This document shows positions 32,938 to 42,080 of a stretch of 64,000 nt of DNA, piece after piece (the first letter of the stretch is position 1; every line of letters starts with the position of its first letter). The notes under the pieces are model-generated. The model saw only the letters and a program-made list of their open reading frames with translations. It made no database searches and was not told the DNA's origin. Source of the stretch: Butyrivibrio sp. VCB2006 (GTDB lineage Bacteria; Bacillota; Clostridia; Lachnospirales; Lachnospiraceae). The translations under genes and the position numbers were made by a program. The stretch lies in assembly GCF_000420945.1 (NCBI RefSeq), contig NZ_ATVX01000010.1:1-64000 (forward strand). Reading direction: 5' to 3'.

Positions 32938-35101
32938 AACTTGGTACCTTCCCCATTTCAAAAGAATAATATCTTGCAACCGTGCTGGTTCCGTTCTTGC
33001 CGTTTCGTACATTGGCAATTACCGAAAACTGATTGTTGGTAAGTTCATATGACCTGTACCATCTGCTGTAAAAATCATTGCAAACCACATTCTCTATTAT
33101 ATCCCTAATCTGGTCTTTTTCGGTATAGGTAAAATAGCCATATTCTGTGTTTTCTTCAATAGAATCAACATCCTCTTTCTCAATATCGTGACCGGGATAA
33201 TAATTTGTTATCTCTATGCTTTCAATGATGTCTAAGTTTATTTCACTATCTGTATAGATACCATACTTTTTAAGCAGCTCAATGGTATTTGTGTAACAAT
33301 CATAAACATTAAGAGTACATTCGCAATATCCCTCATCGCCATAGTTATCGAATTCAATCTGACCAATAGGGCGATTTGTGCTTGCCATTTCAAATGTGAA
33401 GTTATTTTCTACATCCTTCATGTAAGCATCACTGATTTCAGCATAAGACAGCTCTTTAGTTGTCTCATTTCCTGCAAAAGAAATGTACTGTACATTTCTT
33501 GTTTTTGCATTTTCAAGGTCATACTCTCTCATTTCATCATCATGGAATACTTCAAAATAGCCTTCCCTGTACTCCGGAGAATCGATGATTGCAGAAAGAA
33601 CCTTTGTATCCATGTTATAAGGGATGCAGATGCTTCTATATACAACCTTTCCATTTTTGAGCCTGTAAAGGATATCCTCATTCCAGCCACAATCAATATA
33701 TGTGCCGTCATTCTGGCTCTTCTTCCAAACCTTTTGGTTCTTAAGTCCCTCTTTTACCAGTTTGTTGAAGTTCTCAACATCAGTGATTTCCATATATAAT
33801 TCAGGATTATTTTCAAAATCACTGTATTTATTGCCACGAAGTAGTCTGTAATTGTAGCCGGTACTAAGAAGTGCACAGCTCTCAACTTTAGAAGCATCAG
33901 GTATATAACTGTCATATCCGATCAGGTCCCCCCTGAAAATTACAAAGATAAGTGATACCACAGCCAGGGCCATAATTGTCTGGGCTTTACCATTTAAAAT
34001 GCTACGAATATTACCCTCAAGAATGCCCTCTATAATGCAGCCGGAAATAATGGTAGCAAGCACCATAACCACAAACATCATTATGTAGAATCTTGAGCCG
34101 TTCCAAATATACCCATTCATGGAATAAAAGATATATCCGCAGCCCAGGCCTATGAGAATGCAGGAAACAATCTTAAGCACCCATCTAAATGGCCTATATA
34201 CAATAGCCTTTCCGGCATGTTCAGCTCTTCTGAATTTGCTAAAGACAAGGACAAAAACAAAGGCTATTATTCCAACAAACAGAGTATCCAGATCATAACG
34301 TATTATTCCGCAGATGCTCTCTTCTAACGTAACAAAAGAGTTACTGTAATCACTGATGTTATATCTTAGTCCCATTAAAAAGCCATAAGCTGAAATTCTG
34401 TCATAGAGAGGAGAGCCAAAGAACCCTGCCTCTCCTCTTGCTGAGTAGGTAGCAAAAAATACTTCTTTGAAGGAAGTTATCTCCAGGCCAAAAACTAATG
34501 AAATAGCCAAAAAGAAGGCCAGCACCAGCATTGCAATGAACATATTTCCTGTCAGCATAATTGCCAGTATCGTAATGTTATAAAAAGCAAAGAATAAAAC
34601 CAAAACTCTTACAAACTCTATAAGAACAGATAACAAAACGACGCTGTTAACCGCGCCCATGCAGGCTGCAATTATAAGAGCAATGACATTTACAGATAAA
34701 TACATCATTACAAAAGTTGAGATAGCATTTAAATAGTTTTTCCTAATGCGTTCTCTTCTTGTTGTAGGCTGACTTAAGTAAAAGTCAATCATACTGTTGT
34801 TAAACAGATATGAAAAACCCTGAAAGGCAAAGGCAATTGCAATTCCTGCTACCAGAACCCATCCTACCTGTTCAAGTCCCAAAACTCTTGTAACAGCAAG
34901 ATATTTCTCATGCTGTGTTACAGCTGCGGCCTGATGATGAATTCTTCCAAAGTTAATTGATCTTGATACCATGACTATTGTTCCAAACACATAATAAACA
35001 GCCATGAGTACAAAGCCCAAGATGGATGACCACAGAGTTCTTGTTATATATTTTTTGTGATTAGATATTCTATTACTCAAGGATAAACTTGCGGATGTCA
35101 T
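32915..35101 (-). CDS. ABC-2-type membrane protein with large C-terminal extracellular domain
   Basis: A 728-residue protein. The ATG at 35101 follows GGAGG (35111-35115). The first ~400 residues hold about eleven hydrophobic segments arranged like an ABC-2 permease, with a conserved MIDFYLSQPTTRRERIRKNY loop after the second. Residues about 410-728 form a soluble, acidic, probably extracellular domain with ISFAGNETTKELSYAEISDA and a YWNDYSR-like motif near the end (VVCNDFYSRWYRSYELT). The start overlaps the ATPase gene by 29 nt. It should be the membrane half of the exporter whose ATPase is encoded immediately upstream. Confidence 0.85.
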   Translation of the reverse strand: MTSASLSLSNRISNHKKYITRTLWSSILGFVLMAVYYVFGTIVMVSRSINFGRIHHQAAAVTQHEKYLAVTRVLGLEQVGWVLVAGIAIAFAFQGFSYLFNNSMIDFYLSQPTTRRERIRKNYLNAISTFVMMYLSVNVIALIIAACMGAVNSVVLLSVLIEFVRVLVLFFAFYNITILAIMLTGNMFIAMLVLAFFLAISLVFGLEITSFKEVFFATYSARGEAGFFGSPLYDRISAYGFLMGLRYNISDYSNSFVTLEESICGIIRYDLDTLFVGIIAFVFVLVFSKFRRAEHAGKAIVYRPFRWVLKIVSCILIGLGCGYIFYSMNGYIWNGSRFYIMMFVVMVLATIISGCIIEGILEGNIRSILNGKAQTIMALAVVSLIFVIFRGDLIGYDSYIPDASKVESCALLSTGYNYRLLRGNKYSDFENNPELYMEITDVENFNKLVKEGLKNQKVWKKSQNDGTYIDCGWNEDILYRLKNGKVVYRSICIPYNMDTKVLSAIIDSPEYREGYFEVFHDDEMREYDLENAKTRNVQYISFAGNETTKELSYAEISDAYMKDVENNFTFEMASTNRPIGQIEFDNYGDEGYCECTLNVYDCYTNTIELLKKYGIYTDSEINLDIIESIEITNYYPGHDIEKEDVDSIEENTEYGYFTYTEKDQIRDIIENVVCNDFYSRWYRSYELTNNQFSVIANVRNGKNGTSTVARYYSFEMGKVPSFVYSDTQ

Positions 35102-35978
35102 ACCCAACTACCTCCGTTTCACTAATAAATATCTCCTCCAGGGAAAGTGGCAATACTTCAAAGAATATTGGATTGCCTCTCTTGAAAGCCGACTCAACCT
35201 CTTCTCTGTCGCCTCTCATTGTAATAGTGTGAAGTCTTCCTCTCTTTTCGTGAATAAGAACATTAAGGCCCTCCAGAGCACTTTCTTCATCGCTATCATT
35301 TGTAAATACACACTGAACTTTCTGCATCTTGAGCTTCATGTCGCTAAGATCCTCGGAAAGGATCACTCCGCCCTGATGGAGAAGTCCTATGTGATCACAG
35401 ATATCCTCAAGTTCTCTAAGGTTATGGGATGCGATTATTGGTGTAAGTCCTCTGTCAGACATCTCCGCAGCGAAAAGGCTCTTAACGCCCTGTCGTACTA
35501 CAGGATCAAGGCCATCAAAGGTCTCGTCGCATAAAAGGAACTTGGTTCCTGCACATATTCCCAATAGGATTGAAACCTGCTTTTTCATTCCCTTGGAAAA
35601 AGTGCTGATCTTGCGCTTTGTATCAAGCCCAAAGCCGTTACACAGTTTAAAGAAACGAAGCTTATCGAATTTATCGTAGATTTCCTCGTAGTAATTAGCC
35701 ATTTCCTCCGGAGTACTGTTTGGAAGGAAATACTGATCATCCGAAATATAGAAAATATCTTTTTTAACCTCAGGGTTGTCATATACAGGTCTGTTATCCA
35801 CACAAACAATACCTTTGTCAGGTTTGATAACCCCGGCAATTATTCTTAGTATTGTGCTCTTACCTGCTCCGTTTGTACCTACAAGACCAAACACTTCACC
35901 ATCACGAATATTCAGTGATACATGATTGACAGCCTTGATGTCATCAAATGATTTGTATAATTCCAGTAACTCAATCAT
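35073..35978 (-). CDS. ABC transporter ATP-binding protein
   Basis: A 301-residue cytoplasmic ATPase. Walker A is GLVGTNGAGKSTIL at about residues 30-43, the signature is the divergent FSKGMKKQVSIL, and Walker B is FLLCDETFDGLD followed by the switch His in IIASHNLRE. About 90 C-terminal residues form an extra domain, as in YtrB/EcsA-type exporters. The start overlaps the GntR stop codon (ATGA) and its end overlaps the membrane-protein gene, so all three are coupled. It is the only ATPase in an operon that also has importer permeases. Confidence 0.92.
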   Translation of the reverse strand: MIELLELYKSFDDIKAVNHVSLNIRDGEVFGLVGTNGAGKSTILRIIAGVIKPDKGIVCVDNRPVYDNPEVKKDIFYISDDQYFLPNSTPEEMANYYEEIYDKFDKLRFFKLCNGFGLDTKRKISTFSKGMKKQVSILLGICAGTKFLLCDETFDGLDPVVRQGVKSLFAAEMSDRGLTPIIASHNLRELEDICDHIGLLHQGGVILSEDLSDMKLKMQKVQCVFTNDSDEESALEGLNVLIHEKRGRLHTITMRGDREEVESAFKRGNPIFFEVLPLSLEEIFISETEVVGYDIRKFILE

Positions 35979-36394
35979 GCCCTTCCTCCCTTTAAACCTT
36001 TGTTGTCAGCAGTTAATGCATTGGCACCTCCTGCCATCTGTAATCTATCCTTAATTTCAGCAATAATTTCTTCTAAAGGAATTCCTACATCTTCTGCTTC
36101 TCTGAATAACTTCACAATAGACTCAATAAGCTCACTCTTCTTGTTGTCTATCATGGAGGAATTGCCCTTTACAAAGTTCCCTCGACCCTTCACCGTATAG
36201 ATAAAGCCCTGGCGTTCAAGCTCAGCGTAAGCTTTCTGCACAGTATTAGGGTTTGTGGACAGTTCCATTGCAAGGCTCCTTACAGATGGCATCTGATCGT
36301 CTGCCTGAAGGATTCCCTTGTACATCTGAAGTTTGAAATTCTCAACAATCTGTTCGTAGATAGGTCTACTATCCTGGTAATCAATTAGGTTCAT
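35975..36394 (-). CDS. GntR-family transcriptional regulator, YtrA subfamily
   Basis: A 139-residue repressor. The winged helix occupies residues about 8-75 (IYEQIVENFKLQMYKGIL, MPSVRSLAMELSTNPNTVQK, GRGNFV), and the short C-terminal tail lacks an effector domain, as in the YtrA group that controls ABC exporter operons. It is the first gene of the seven- to eight-gene operon and overlaps the ATPase gene by 4 nt. A 10-bp inverted repeat of the form AACTGTACTA-N7-TAGTACAGTT upstream is a likely autoregulatory site. Confidence 0.92.
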   Translation of the reverse strand: MNLIDYQDSRPIYEQIVENFKLQMYKGILQADDQMPSVRSLAMELSTNPNTVQKAYAELERQGFIYTVKGRGNFVKGNSSMIDNKKSELIESIVKLFREAEDVGIPLEEIIAEIKDRLQMAGGANALTADNKGLKGGRA

Positions 36395-36471
36395 CTCATC
36401 CCCACCATAATTAATAAAACGTTAATGTTGCCTGTTCCCAGCTGACTGACCTGATGTTTTAGATGTATATT

Positions 36472-36498
36472 AACTGTACTAACATAACTAGTACAGTT
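36472..36498. promoter_or_regulatory. Probable YtrA-type operator
   Basis: AACTGTACTA (36472-36481) and TAGTACAGTT (36489-36498) form a perfect 10-bp inverted repeat with a 7-bp spacer. It lies 78 bp upstream of the GntR start codon. The TGTACTA-N7-TAGTACA form is what YtrA-type regulators commonly bind. Confidence 0.75.
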
Positions 36499-36510
36499 AT
36501 ACATTAAAAC

Positions 36511-36533
36511 ACCCCCCGCAAAAATGCAAGGGG
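36511..36533 (-). terminator. Terminator of the ACT-UPF0210 operon
   Basis: On the minus strand, CCCCTTGCA and TGCGGGG pair around an A/T loop and TGTTTTAATG follows. The stem is short but GC-rich. Confidence 0.6.
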
Positions 36534-36540
36534 TAAATAA

Positions 36541-37905
36541 TTAATTCTTGAAGCTGTGTACAGGTGCAGGAATTCTGCCGCCTCTATTAACAAATGCATC
36601 ACAAGAGAACTGGTTCACAGGCATTATTGGTGCATAACCGAGAAGTCCGCCGAATTCTACAGTCTCGCCAACGCCCTTTCCGACTACAGGAATAAGTCTT
36701 ACAGCTGTTGTTTTCTGATTAATCATTCCAATGGCCATCTCATCTGCTATTATACCGGCGATTGTTGTATCCTTGGTATCGCCCGGAATAGCTATCATAT
36801 CAAGGCCAACTGAGCATACGCAGGTCATAGCTTCCAGCTTTTCAAGCGTCAAGGCACCTGCCTCAACTGCATTTATCATGCCCTGATCTTCACTTACAGG
36901 AATAAAAGCACCTGACAATCCGCCAACATAGGAAGAAGCCATAACTCCGCCTTTTTTAACCTGGTCATTTAAAAGAGCCAAAGCTGCTGTAGTTCCCGGA
37001 GCGCCGGCATGTTCAACGCCAATTTCATGAAGAATATCAGCAACGCTGTCTCCTATTGCAGGTGTAGGCGCAAGAGACAGATCGATAATTCCAAAAGGAA
37101 CACCGAGTCTCTCTGATGCTTCTTTTGCAACAAGCTGTCCAACTCTGGTTACCTTAAATGCAGTCTTCTTAATAGTCTCGCAGAGGACCTCAAAGCTCTC
37201 TCCTCTTACCTTTTCGAGAGCAGTCTTAACAACGCCGGGGCCTGATACTCCAACGTTAATAATCTTGTCTGCTTCTGTAACGCCATGGAAAGCTCCGGCC
37301 ATAAATGGGTTATCATCAGGAGCATTACAGAAAATTACAAGTTTTGCACAGCCAAGGGAATCATTTTCTTTGGTAGCCTCAGCAGTCTCCTTAACTATAG
37401 ACCCCATAAGTCTTACGGCATCCATATTGATACCGGTCTTGGTGGAGCCAACATTAATCGATGAGCACACAACATCTGTGGTTGAAAGAGCCAGTGGAAT
37501 AGACTCAATCAGAAGCTTATCTGCAGGTGTCATTCCCTTGCTGACAAGAGCAGAATAACCACCGATAAAGTTTACACCAACCTCTTTAGCAACCTTATCA
37601 AGAGTCTGCGCAATACTTGCAAAATCCTCTTTAGTCTTGCAGGCAGCACCACCCACAAGAGCTATAGGAGTAACAGATATTCTCTTGTTAACGATAGGAA
37701 TACCATATTCCCTTGAAATCTGTTCGCCTGTAGCAACAAGGTCCTTGGCCGCCTCGTATATTTTGTTATAAATATTCTTATTAAGCTGATCCAAGTCAGT
37801 ACTGATACAATCGAGAAGACTGATACCAAGAGTTATGGTCCTGACATCCAGATTCTCTTTTTCAATCATCTCATTGGTTTCTACAACTTCATTAACATTA
37901 ATCAT
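36541..37905 (-). CDS. UPF0210/DUF711 family protein
   Basis: A 454-residue cytoplasmic protein of a family related to anaerobic glycyl-radical-fold proteins but without a known reaction. The start at 37905 follows AGGAG; the longer frame adds seven residues without a ribosome binding site. Diagnostic stretches are [34 protein letters not shown] and [12 protein letters not shown]. The gene is next to a small ACT-domain gene, a pairing found across Firmicutes and archaea, which suggests the ACT protein regulates or binds this one. Confidence 0.92.
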   Translation of the reverse strand: MINVNEVVETNEMIEKENLDVRTITLGISLLDCISTDLDQLNKNIYNKIYEAAKDLVATGEQISREYGIPIVNKRISVTPIALVGGAACKTKEDFASIAQTLDKVAKEVGVNFIGGYSALVSKGMTPADKLLIESIPLALSTTDVVCSSINVGSTKTGINMDAVRLMGSIVKETAEATKENDSLGCAKLVIFCNAPDDNPFMAGAFHGVTEADKIINVGVSGPGVVKTALEKVRGESFEVLCETIKKTAFKVTRVGQLVAKEASERLGVPFGIIDLSLAPTPAIGDSVADILHEIGVEHAGAPGTTAALALLNDQVKKGGVMASSYVGGLSGAFIPVSEDQGMINAVEAGALTLEKLEAMTCVCSVGLDMIAIPGDTKDTTIAGIIADEMAIGMINQKTTAVRLIPVVGKGVGETVEFGGLLGYAPIMPVNQFSCDAFVNRGGRIPAPVHSFKN

Positions 37906-37927
37906 AACCGGTCTCCTAATACGCAAA

Positions 37928-37969
37928 CGACTCTACCGCGCCACGTATAAACATGGTGCAGCAGAGTCG
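37928..37969 (-). other. Hairpin between the ACT and UPF0210 genes
   Basis: CGACTCT (37928-37934) pairs with AGAGTCG (37963-37969), with a further CAC/GTG inner pairing. It lies within a two-gene transcript and has no T-run, so it may stabilise mRNA or tune translation of the second gene. Confidence 0.45.
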
Positions 37970-37975
37970 AATTAT

Positions 37976-38248
37976 TTAAATTCTATGCATAGAGTCAAAG
38001 ATTTCTTCTCTCTGACACTTGATTACAACGCCGATATTCTTGCCAAGCTCCTCCAAATCATCCGCAACTGTGTTGAACTCCTTGGATGTGCCGGCCATAT
38101 CAACGATCATCATCATATTAAAATAGCCACTTACGATAGTCTGGGAAATATCAAGAATGTTAATGCCTGCATCAGCAAGATATGTACATACCTTAGCAAT
38201 AATGCCCACTGTATCCTTACCAACAACTGTGATAATAGTCTTGTTCAT
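37976..38248 (-). CDS. ACT-domain protein (UPF0237 family)
   Basis: A 90-residue protein made of one ACT domain (TVVGKDTVGIIAKVCTYLAD, then INILDISQTI, GYFNMMMIVDM), a small ligand-binding module usually specific for amino acids. The start at 38248 follows GGGAGGAG. It precedes the UPF0210 gene, its regular genomic partner. Ligand and role are not established. Confidence 0.92.
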   Translation of the reverse strand: MNKTIITVVGKDTVGIIAKVCTYLADAGINILDISQTIVSGYFNMMMIVDMAGTSKEFNTVADDLEELGKNIGVVIKCQREEIFDSMHRI

Positions 38249-38319
38249 AAACTCCTCCCACGTGTTCGTCATTAGTAAAAAAAATACCAATATATTAAGC
38301 AAATGTCAATTGCTATTGA

Positions 38320-39117
38320 TCAAAATGTTAAAACCGGTGACAACTCAGATCTTTTAGCCACCATAAGCTTAAAATCACTGGCATGATATGGATTATCATT
38401 CATATCAATTTCAACTCGAACCGTCTCATATGCAAGTTCAGGCAGATTATTTTCTTTGGATAAATGCCCCAGGAATATTCCTTGCATTTTATCATTCAAA
38501 AGCTTGCAGAGAAGCTCTCCGCTCTTTTCGTTTGAAAGGTGACCACAGTCACCAAGAATACGTCTCTTAAGCTGATATGGATAAGGACCGGTCTGCAACA
38601 TTCTGATATCATGATTTGCTTCAAGAAGAAGTGCATCACAGTCTTGAAGGCACTCTACCGTATAATCTGTATAGCATCCAAGATCAGTAGCCACGCCAAT
38701 TTTCTTATCGCCGCAGAAAACTCTATAGCCGCAAGGCTCATTGGCGTCGTGGGATATAGTCATTGGATTGATGATCATATCCCCAACTGAGACTTCTTTG
38801 TCTACAGAAACAGGAATAAACCTTGAATTTGTCATCTCAGCCTTTTTATCACTGACTCTTATTCCCTGAATTGTTCCCGCTGTAGCATAAATCGGTATAT
38901 CATATTTTTTCAAAATGGTATGAAGAGCTGCGATATGATCCACATGCTCATGGGTTACAAAAATGGCATCCAGATCACCAAGTGTAAGATCAAGTCCGTT
39001 TAATCCCTCTTCAATCCTCTTTTTACTAACTCCTGCATCTATCAAAATATGGGTATTATCCGAACCCACATAGGTACAATTCCCACTACTACCGCTAGCA
39101 ATACTTGTAAATCTCAT
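38320..39117 (-). CDS. MBL-fold metallo-hydrolase, YycJ/WalJ family
   Basis: A 265-residue cytoplasmic metallo-beta-lactamase-fold protein. The metal site is FVTHEHVDHIAA at about residues 56-67 (HxHxDH), with ISHDANEP, EANHD and a later GHLSNEKSG. IASGSSGNCTYVG at the N-terminus is typical of the YycJ/WalJ group, thought to be DNA exonucleases linked to cell-wall and replication control in Firmicutes. The start at 39117 follows GGAG. It is separated from the FtsA-like gene by a terminator. The walKR genes usually found beside it are absent. Confidence 0.88.
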   Translation of the reverse strand: MRFTSIASGSSGNCTYVGSDNTHILIDAGVSKKRIEEGLNGLDLTLGDLDAIFVTHEHVDHIAALHTILKKYDIPIYATAGTIQGIRVSDKKAEMTNSRFIPVSVDKEVSVGDMIINPMTISHDANEPCGYRVFCGDKKIGVATDLGCYTDYTVECLQDCDALLLEANHDIRMLQTGPYPYQLKRRILGDCGHLSNEKSGELLCKLLNDKMQGIFLGHLSKENNLPELAYETVRVEIDMNDNPYHASDFKLMVAKRSELSPVLTF

Positions 39118-39146
39118 AAAACACTCCAAACAAAACTCTTTAACAT

Positions 39147-39184
39147 AAAAACAACCGAGGAGTATATCATATCATACCCCTCGG
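39147..39184 (-). terminator. Terminator of the polA-coaE-FtsA-like operon
   Basis: CCGAGGAGTAT (39155-39165) pairs with ATACCCCTCGG (39174-39184) with one mismatch. TTGTTTTTA follows on the minus strand. Confidence 0.7.
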
Positions 39185-39198
39185 CATCTTAGATATAA

Positions 39199-41370
39199 TT
39201 ATTTCCAATATACTTCAATCTTATCCCCTTCACTTATTGGCTGCATATAGTCAGGGGTTCCGCCGTTTAAGGTGGTCACAATTGACCTTCCGTTTGGCTT
39301 GGAAAGATCAAAATCTATTGCATCGAAAATATCAACGAAGATATAGTCAGCCTTGCCATGAAGAGTTGTAGGTTCATTATTGATGACAACATGAAGATCA
39401 TGAGCCAGGATATTTCTGATTGGCTCTGCAGGCTTATCATACGCCTCTTCAGAATTCTCACCGGGAAGGTCCTCGAAGGACAGCTGTCCATCCTTACCCT
39501 CTACTATCTTGACGTTATCATCATCGCTTTCATAAGATTCTTCATTAGCCAGTCTGATTGCTTCCTCATCTGCACTAGGGAAATCCTCGTAGTAATCCAT
39601 GATCATTTCTTCCTGATCCTTGAATTCTACTTTAAAGTTCTCATATACAGGAGTGCTGGCATCCCCTCGCTCATTGTTAACGATGATTACTGTATCCTCT
39701 GTAAGAGTGATATCCATAAGTTCTGCAATCTGCGCTGCAGTATTGTAATCAAGAACCTTGACCTCATCACCGGGCTGAATATCATAGAATCCGGTCTGAG
39801 CTTCACCGTTAACCGTAGCATATCTGGAAGCTTCTACGCTCTTACCATTTACATTTACATTAAACTTGGTCTTAAACTCAGGAATGCTCTCAATTGTAGC
39901 CTTACCGGGTTCTCCTGCAGTAGAAGGCTTAACATCAATAATATCATTGGCATGGAGCTTACTGTGAATATCTGCAGGCTTGCCATTCAGGGTAATAACT
40001 GCAGCTTCACCGGGCTCACCACGGGAAGTTCTCTCCTTGCCATTAACTGTAAACTTAAGCTCTGCGCCCCTCTTTGGGAAAAGATCTTCATTAGGGAAAG
40101 CCACCTGCATGGCAGCATCCACAATCTGAAGTTTACCGTTATCATAAAGCTTAGTCTGAGTTCCGTTAAAGGAAACGAAGATAAAGTTATTGGCTTCCTC
40201 ATAGTAGCTAAAGCAGATACCAAGCGGTGTAACAAGAAGTGAGTCTCGTTCAATACCATCATTATTAAGGAAGGTAATGCCCTTCATAACTTCTTCACCG
40301 CGAAGTGCTACTCTTTCCTCAGAGATTCCCATCTCCTTGGCAATTGACTCGGTGTATCCCGGAACGCATCCGCCGCCACCTACTACAAATACAGCACTTA
40401 CAGGATTATCACCGTTAAGTCTCTTTATCTCCTCAACAGCTTTTTTAGCCATCATCTCTACCTGAGGTTTGATGATCTGCGCAATTTCCTTCGCTGTTAT
40501 AGTCTTGTCCAGTCCCATGATGTCCACATATTTAACTTCATCCTGGTGACTGGCTTTTATTTTGATCTCGTCAGCGGCATTAAAGTCCACAAGACACTTT
40601 TTTGCAATAATTTCAGTAATATCATCACCTGCTATAGGAAGCATACCGTAAGCAGTAATAGATCCGTCGTCTGTTACGCAGATATCGGAAGTTCCGGCAC
40701 CTACATCCACAAGAGCAAGATTAAGCATTCGGAATCTGTCAGGAATTGCAACCATCATAGCCGCTATAGGCTCCAACGTCAGATTTGCAACATTGAGTCC
40801 TGCTCTCTCGCAGGCCTTATAAAGAGCATCAACGCAGTCGTCCGGAAGGAATGTGGCAATAAGCTCAACGCTTACCTTACCTGCATTATGTCCCTCAAGA
40901 TTGGCAATCTGATAGCCATCCAGATAATAATGCATTACAGAATATCCAACCAGGTAGAACTTATGGCCTGTATTATTTTCCTCAAGGAATTTGGAATAAG
41001 CCTTCTCAACGGCAGAAGAATCCAGATTATAAATATCTTCATCCGTGATTTCATGTTCATCCGGATATTCGTAATCATATGTGATTCTGACGGTCTTAAG
41101 CACACGACCAGCGGCAGCTATACAAACATCCGTAAGATGGATATCTGTCTGCTGCTCCAGTTTTTCTTTGACCATGCGGATTGTCATGCCAACCTTACCG
41201 ATGTCATGAATCTGTCCGTCCAGCATGGCACGGGTCTGATGGGTTTCAACAGCCTGAGCAATTACATTGAACTGCCCTTCATTCATATACCCAACAGTAC
41301 CTACAACACTTCTGGTTCCAATATCAAGTCCAAATACAACCTTCTGATCAGCTTGTTCTAAACTAGGCAT
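39199..41370 (-). CDS. FtsA/PilM-like actin-fold protein with long C-terminal extension
   Basis: A 723-residue protein. Residues about 10-370 are an FtsA/PilM-type actin fold: VFGLDIGTRSVVGTVG (phosphate 1), LVDVGAGTSDICV (phosphate 2) and VFVVGGGGCVPGYTE (adenosine). Residues about 400-723 are extra: two or three ubiquitin/beta-grasp-like or Ig-like repeats (ITLNGKPADI, NVNVNGKSVEA, VVINNEPTTLHG) separated by an acidic linker near 600-640. No amphipathic membrane-targeting C-terminus is obvious, unlike true FtsA (about 420 residues). It follows coaE by 42 nt. It is likely a cytoskeletal or scaffold ATPase, with role unknown. Confidence 0.85.
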   Translation of the reverse strand: MPSLEQADQKVVFGLDIGTRSVVGTVGYMNEGQFNVIAQAVETHQTRAMLDGQIHDIGKVGMTIRMVKEKLEQQTDIHLTDVCIAAAGRVLKTVRITYDYEYPDEHEITDEDIYNLDSSAVEKAYSKFLEENNTGHKFYLVGYSVMHYYLDGYQIANLEGHNAGKVSVELIATFLPDDCVDALYKACERAGLNVANLTLEPIAAMMVAIPDRFRMLNLALVDVGAGTSDICVTDDGSITAYGMLPIAGDDITEIIAKKCLVDFNAADEIKIKASHQDEVKYVDIMGLDKTITAKEIAQIIKPQVEMMAKKAVEEIKRLNGDNPVSAVFVVGGGGCVPGYTESIAKEMGISEERVALRGEEVMKGITFLNNDGIERDSLLVTPLGICFSYYEEANNFIFVSFNGTQTKLYDNGKLQIVDAAMQVAFPNEDLFPKRGAELKFTVNGKERTSRGEPGEAAVITLNGKPADIHSKLHANDIIDVKPSTAGEPGKATIESIPEFKTKFNVNVNGKSVEASRYATVNGEAQTGFYDIQPGDEVKVLDYNTAAQIAELMDITLTEDTVIIVNNERGDASTPVYENFKVEFKDQEEMIMDYYEDFPSADEEAIRLANEESYESDDDNVKIVEGKDGQLSFEDLPGENSEEAYDKPAEPIRNILAHDLHVVINNEPTTLHGKADYIFVDIFDAIDFDLSKPNGRSIVTTLNGGTPDYMQPISEGDKIEVYWK

Positions 41371-41412
41371 ACTTTAAGTCCCCTCAATACTCTTAATTAT
41401 GCAACCTGTTGT

Positions 41413-42039
41413 CTACTTAAGTCTAAAATCTGAAAGTTTTCGGTCAATCTGAGCCGCTGAAGTTTCAAGGCTCCCACTGTTGTCAATCACAAACTGGCAA
41501 TGCTCCCTGAAAGTGGCATCATCAAGCTGCTTTTCCAGGATATCATTTATCTTTTCATCAGAATATCCTCTTGAAGCCTTTAGCCTCTTCCTCCTGGTAT
41601 CTTCCGACGCATACACATACCAGAGTTCATCTGCTATCTTGTCATAGCCATTTTCAATCAAAAGAGCTGCCTCTACAAAGACAAAGTCAAGCTCACCGCG
41701 AGCTCTCTCATCCTCTATAATATTAATAATAAATGCATTTACTGCAGGATGCAAAATATTATTAACTTTTTTTAGCATATTTTTATTATTAAATATTGCC
41801 GAAGCCATCTTGCCGCGGTCAATTTCACCATCATCGCCCAGAACTTCTTCCCCCAGAAGCTCTACCAGCTCGTCATAGGCGGGATATCCCTTTTTTTTGA
41901 TATCGTTGGCAACATCGTCCGACAAAATGATGCGGCAATTATAATGCTCACCTATATAGCCAAGGACCGTACTCTTTCCTGCCCCCACACCGCCGGTGAT
42001 GCCTATAATGTTTGTTTTCCCTGGTCTTACTTTATCCAT
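41413..42039 (-). CDS. coaE: Dephospho-CoA kinase
   Basis: A 208-residue cytoplasmic kinase that completes coenzyme A synthesis by phosphorylating the 3'-hydroxyl of dephospho-CoA. The P-loop GITGGVGAGKST is at residues 13-24, ILSDDVA provides the catalytic Asp, and the lid has RRKRLKASRGYSDEK. It follows polA, as in many Firmicutes, and precedes the FtsA-like gene. The three probably form one operon. Confidence 0.95.
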   Translation of the reverse strand: MDKVRPGKTNIIGITGGVGAGKSTVLGYIGEHYNCRIILSDDVANDIKKKGYPAYDELVELLGEEVLGDDGEIDRGKMASAIFNNKNMLKKVNNILHPAVNAFIINIIEDERARGELDFVFVEAALLIENGYDKIADELWYVYASEDTRRKRLKASRGYSDEKINDILEKQLDDATFREHCQFVIDNSGSLETSAAQIDRKLSDFRLK

Positions 42040-42080
42040 ATTCCAATCAATTACCCATACACTAGTATCGATGTTATATC

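Noticed and set aside
32938..33018. Longer MalF-like permease starting at 33018
   Set aside because: It would overlap the previous gene by over 100 nt and add a non-membrane segment. A TTG at 32937 with GGGGAAGG upstream fits better.
39358..41361. Long open frames (294 and 271 codons) on the plus strand, antisense to the FtsA-like gene
   Set aside because: They mirror the reading-frame periodicity of a clear minus-strand gene, lack ribosome binding sites, and encode compositionally odd Ile/Ser/Cys-rich proteins.
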